This document shows positions 62,201 through 64,000 of a stretch of 64,000 nucleotides of DNA, piece after piece. A program made the translations under genes and the position numbers. The notes under the pieces were generated by a model. The model searched no databases, was not told the origin of the DNA, and was given only the letters and a program-made list of their open reading frames with translations. This stretch comes from Aestuariivirga litoralis (GTDB taxonomy: Bacteria; Pseudomonadota; Alphaproteobacteria; Rhizobiales; Aestuariivirgaceae): positions 434,001 to 498,000 of the forward strand of contig NZ_QKVK01000001.1 in NCBI RefSeq assembly GCF_003234965.1, in the 5' to 3' direction. Each line of letters begins with the position of its first letter. The stretch's first letter is position 1.

Positions 62201-63679
62201 ATGACTGATGTTCCCGCCGCGGAGGTCTTGCCCCGCTCCCATTCTGTCGCCCTTCGTTTCGCCATGCCGGCCGCTCTGGCCGGCCTCACCGGTATCGCAT
62301 GGCAAGCCGGCCTGCCCGGCAGCGTCATTGCCGCCGTGCCGGCGGGCCTCTTGTTGCTCATCTGCACTCCGCTGGACTGGCCGCGGCGCAGCGCCTCGTT
62401 CAAGCTCATGCTGCTGCTGGCGGTGGGCGCCGTGCTGGCCATCGCCCTCGAGCCGGGGCCGCTGAACCTCGCCATCGGCTGGTGCTGCCTTGCCCTGCTC
62501 ATGCTTATGGCGCGCGGCGACTCGCTGGCCAATCCGCTGCAGGCCGTGCTGTCGATGGCCGGGCGCGCGGTCCTGTCACCCATCTCCGGCACTGAGGCCG
62601 CGCGCCAAGCCTGCCGCACCGCCAGGGCCGGGCTTCCCACCCGCTTCGACAGCCGCACGGCCATCGTGCCCCTGCTTTCCGTCATGGCCTTCACGCTACT
62701 CTTCATGTCGGCGAACCAGGCCTTCAGCGACATCATGGTACAGCTGTTCGACATCAGGTTCGATCCGCTGTGGCTGTGGACGCTCTTGGTGTCGCTTCTG
62801 GCGCTGCTGAGCTTCCATGCCATCCTGGCGATGCAGGCATTGCGGAGCTTCGACACCACGAGGATCGAGGCCAATGCGCCCTCCTGGCACGACACCCTGT
62901 TCGCGCCCGGCGCCGTGATCGCAACACTCGCCGCACTCAATGGCGTGTTCCTGCTCCAGAACGTCCTCGATGCGCAGTATCTCTGGTCCGGCATGCTGGG
63001 CACGCCCGGCAATGGCTATGCTGCATATGCCCAGCAGGGTGCCTTCACGCTGATCGCCACCGTGCTGCTCGCCGCGGGGCTGATCATCATTTCGCTGTGG
63101 CCCGGCTCGCGCAGCGAGGCCTCGCCCGCCGTGCGCCTGCTGGTCCTGCTGTGGATCCTGCAGAACGGCTTCCTGCTCGCCTCCAGCGCGGCCAGGCTCT
63201 CTTTCTACATCGATGCCTATGGCCTCACCCTGTGGCGGCTCGCGAGCCTGATCTGGATGGGCCTTGTCGCCTGCGGCCTCGTGCTGGTGGCCCTGCGCAT
63301 CTTCCTCGGCCGCAGCAATCTGTGGCTGGTCAATGCCAATCTGGCCGCGGGTTTTCTCCTGCTCTGGGCCTCGGGCTTCGTCGACTTCGCAGGCGTGGTG
63401 GCAAACCACAATGCAGCCTGGGGCATGAGAACAAACCACTATGATACCTCCTATATGGCATCGCTCGGGCCGAGCGCGCTGCCGGCGCTCCGCAAGCTCA
63501 CGGCCATGCGTACCGTCGTCCTGCCGGAAAACCTCGATATCATCGACATTCGGATTTCGCATCTCGAGTACCAGGAGAGACGCCGGCAGGCTGACTGGCG
63601 GAGCTGGACGCTGCGTGGAGAACTGATCAGGCGCGCGCTGGCAACAGACACCACCGCTCAACCCTTGTCCGCGAGATAA
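62201..63679 (+). CDS. DUF4173 family membrane protein
   Basis: A 492-residue protein with about twelve hydrophobic helices (LRFAMPAALAGLTGIAWQAG, LWLWTLLVSLLALLSFHAIL, AFTLIATVLLAAGLIIISLW, LASLIWMGLVACGLVLVALR). The central APSWHDTLFAPGAVIATLAAL and the NHNAAWGMRTNHYDTSYM loop near the C-terminus are features of DUF4173/DUF4153 proteins, whose function is unknown. The start codon sits in a strong hairpin of leader A. It lies between the S24 regulator and the B12/radical-SAM gene, all on one strand. Confidence 0.75.
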   Translation: MTDVPAAEVLPRSHSVALRFAMPAALAGLTGIAWQAGLPGSVIAAVPAGLLLLICTPLDWPRRSASFKLMLLLAVGAVLAIALEPGPLNLAIGWCCLALLMLMARGDSLANPLQAVLSMAGRAVLSPISGTEAARQACRTARAGLPTRFDSRTAIVPLLSVMAFTLLFMSANQAFSDIMVQLFDIRFDPLWLWTLLVSLLALLSFHAILAMQALRSFDTTRIEANAPSWHDTLFAPGAVIATLAALNGVFLLQNVLDAQYLWSGMLGTPGNGYAAYAQQGAFTLIATVLLAAGLIIISLWPGSRSEASPAVRLLVLLWILQNGFLLASSAARLSFYIDAYGLTLWRLASLIWMGLVACGLVLVALRIFLGRSNLWLVNANLAAGFLLLWASGFVDFAGVVANHNAAWGMRTNHYDTSYMASLGPSALPALRKLTAMRTVVLPENLDIIDIRISHLEYQERRRQADWRSWTLRGELIRRALATDTTAQPLSAR

Positions 63680-63688
63680 GCTCTCCCT

Positions 63689-63795
63689 CCGCACAGCCTG
63701 TGCAAAGGCCCGGCAAACACCGGCAAGCTCCGGCGATGGTGGTGGGGTGCCGGGCATCACCACCTCCAAGTCTTCGATCACCACACGAGGACCCC
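63689..63795 (+). promoter_or_regulatory. Structured 5' leader of the radical-SAM gene (leader B)
   Basis: This is the paralogous copy of leader A. CCGCAC and CCGGCGATGG ends are shared, and the distance from element end to start codon is 56 nt against 55 nt in leader A. GGTGGTG (63738-63744) can pair with CACCACC (63758-63764). Ribosome site CGAGGA is near the ATG. No B12 box was recognised. Confidence 0.55.
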
Positions 63796-64000
63796 ATGCG
63801 CAACCCGACATCCCAACCGAGCCCTGCCCTCAGGATCGTCCTGCTGAACTCGCCGCACCGCGCCATCGGCAGCCGCGTGCCGGGCGAGCTGCTGCCGCCG
63901 CTGGGCCTGCTGATGGTGGGCGGGCCGCTGATCGATGCGGGCCACCAGGTGCGGCTGATCAATGCTGACATCGCGCCCATGACCATCCCGCAAATCCTGG
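63796..64000 (+). CDS. B12-binding radical-SAM protein (BchE-like), N-terminal part
   Basis: The first 68 codons of a gene that leaves the window on the right. After MRNPTSQPSPALRIVLLNSP comes RAIGSRVPGELLPPLGLLMV and GGPLIDAGHQVRLINADIAP, closely similar to the start of BchE (Mg-protoporphyrin monomethyl ester cyclase) and other cobalamin-dependent radical-SAM enzymes. The B12-binding domain occupies the N-terminus; the Fe-S cluster motif would be further on and is not visible. Whether it is a true BchE or a methyltransferase cannot be decided. Confidence 0.7.
   Translation, partial: MRNPTSQPSPALRIVLLNSPHRAIGSRVPGELLPPLGLLMVGGPLIDAGHQVRLINADIAPMTIPQIL

Noticed and set aside
63680-63795. Cobalamin riboswitch before the B12/radical-SAM gene
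   Set aside because: The gap is only 116 nt and has no recognisable B12 box; it instead matches the leader before DUF4173.

Overview
The window looks like core chromosome of a GC-rich alphaproteobacterium, most likely of the order Hyphomicrobiales (Rhizobiales). The evidence is a CpdR response regulator, a giant helical membrane protein of the growth-pole-ring type (GPR/RgsE) found in polar-growing Rhizobiales, a minus-strand small RNA that looks like the rhizobial mmgR/suhB family, a CtrA-type TTAA-N7-TTAA box, a Cys-poor rhizobial DksA and a proline dehydrogenase divergent from an Lrp regulator. I see no phage, transposase, integrase, rRNA or CRISPR array. One tRNA (Val-GAC) is present. Four copies of a palindromic intergenic element are scattered through the window.

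Layout. 1-10.6 kb: end of an amino-acid binding protein, DUF3307 protein, NCS2 nucleobase permease with an extra C-terminal domain, bifunctional PutA and its divergent Lrp-type regulator, a secreted beta-propeller protein, class I aldolase. 10.6-17 kb (mostly minus strand): choline-dehydrogenase-type GMC enzyme coupled to a cupin, secreted phytochelatin-synthase-like protease, DEAD-box helicase, sulfotransferase-like protein, tRNA-Val, cpdR. 17-28 kb: formylglutamate amidohydrolase, membrane sensor-like protein with a convergent MarR-type regulator, the sRNA, hisN, a periplasmic protein, dksA, MoxR ATPase plus ankyrin protein, two FAD amine oxidases, a P-loop protein and metAA. 28-33.5 kb: a translationally coupled run sixA-like, ycjX, ycjF, a secreted protein and a CoxE-like VWA protein, then an EF-hand protein. 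33.5-41 kb: YeeE/YedE sulfur-transport pair, DUF2892 protein, Crp/Fnr regulator with a P1 peptidase, two cation antiporters, ferredoxin and ferredoxin reductase. 41-50 kb: Hpt protein, CtrA-type box, the 1704-residue GPR-like protein, dipeptide epimerase, MFS transporter. 50-64 kb: dehydratase, TMADH-like flavoprotein, L,D-transpeptidase, ureidoglycine aminohydrolase, XRE regulator with palindromic operators, SulP transporter, glycosyltransferase, binding protein, pyrD, a LexA-like S24 regulator, a DUF4173 membrane protein and the start of a BchE-like B12/radical-SAM enzyme.

How genes work together. Cell-cycle and polar-growth themes recur (cpdR, Hpt, GPR, L,D-transpeptidase, dipeptide epimerase, CtrA-like boxes). 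Amine, proline and choline catabolism is a second theme (PutA, BetA, two PuuB/DAO oxidases, the TMADH-like enzyme). The two most unusual signals are: (i) two related leaders of about 105 nt that fill the gaps before DUF4173 and before the B12/radical-SAM gene, the first able to fold its ribosome site and start codon into a strong hairpin; and (ii) the CtrA-type box between the Hpt gene and the GPR-like gene. All functional assignments come from reading motifs and family resemblance; no database search was run.
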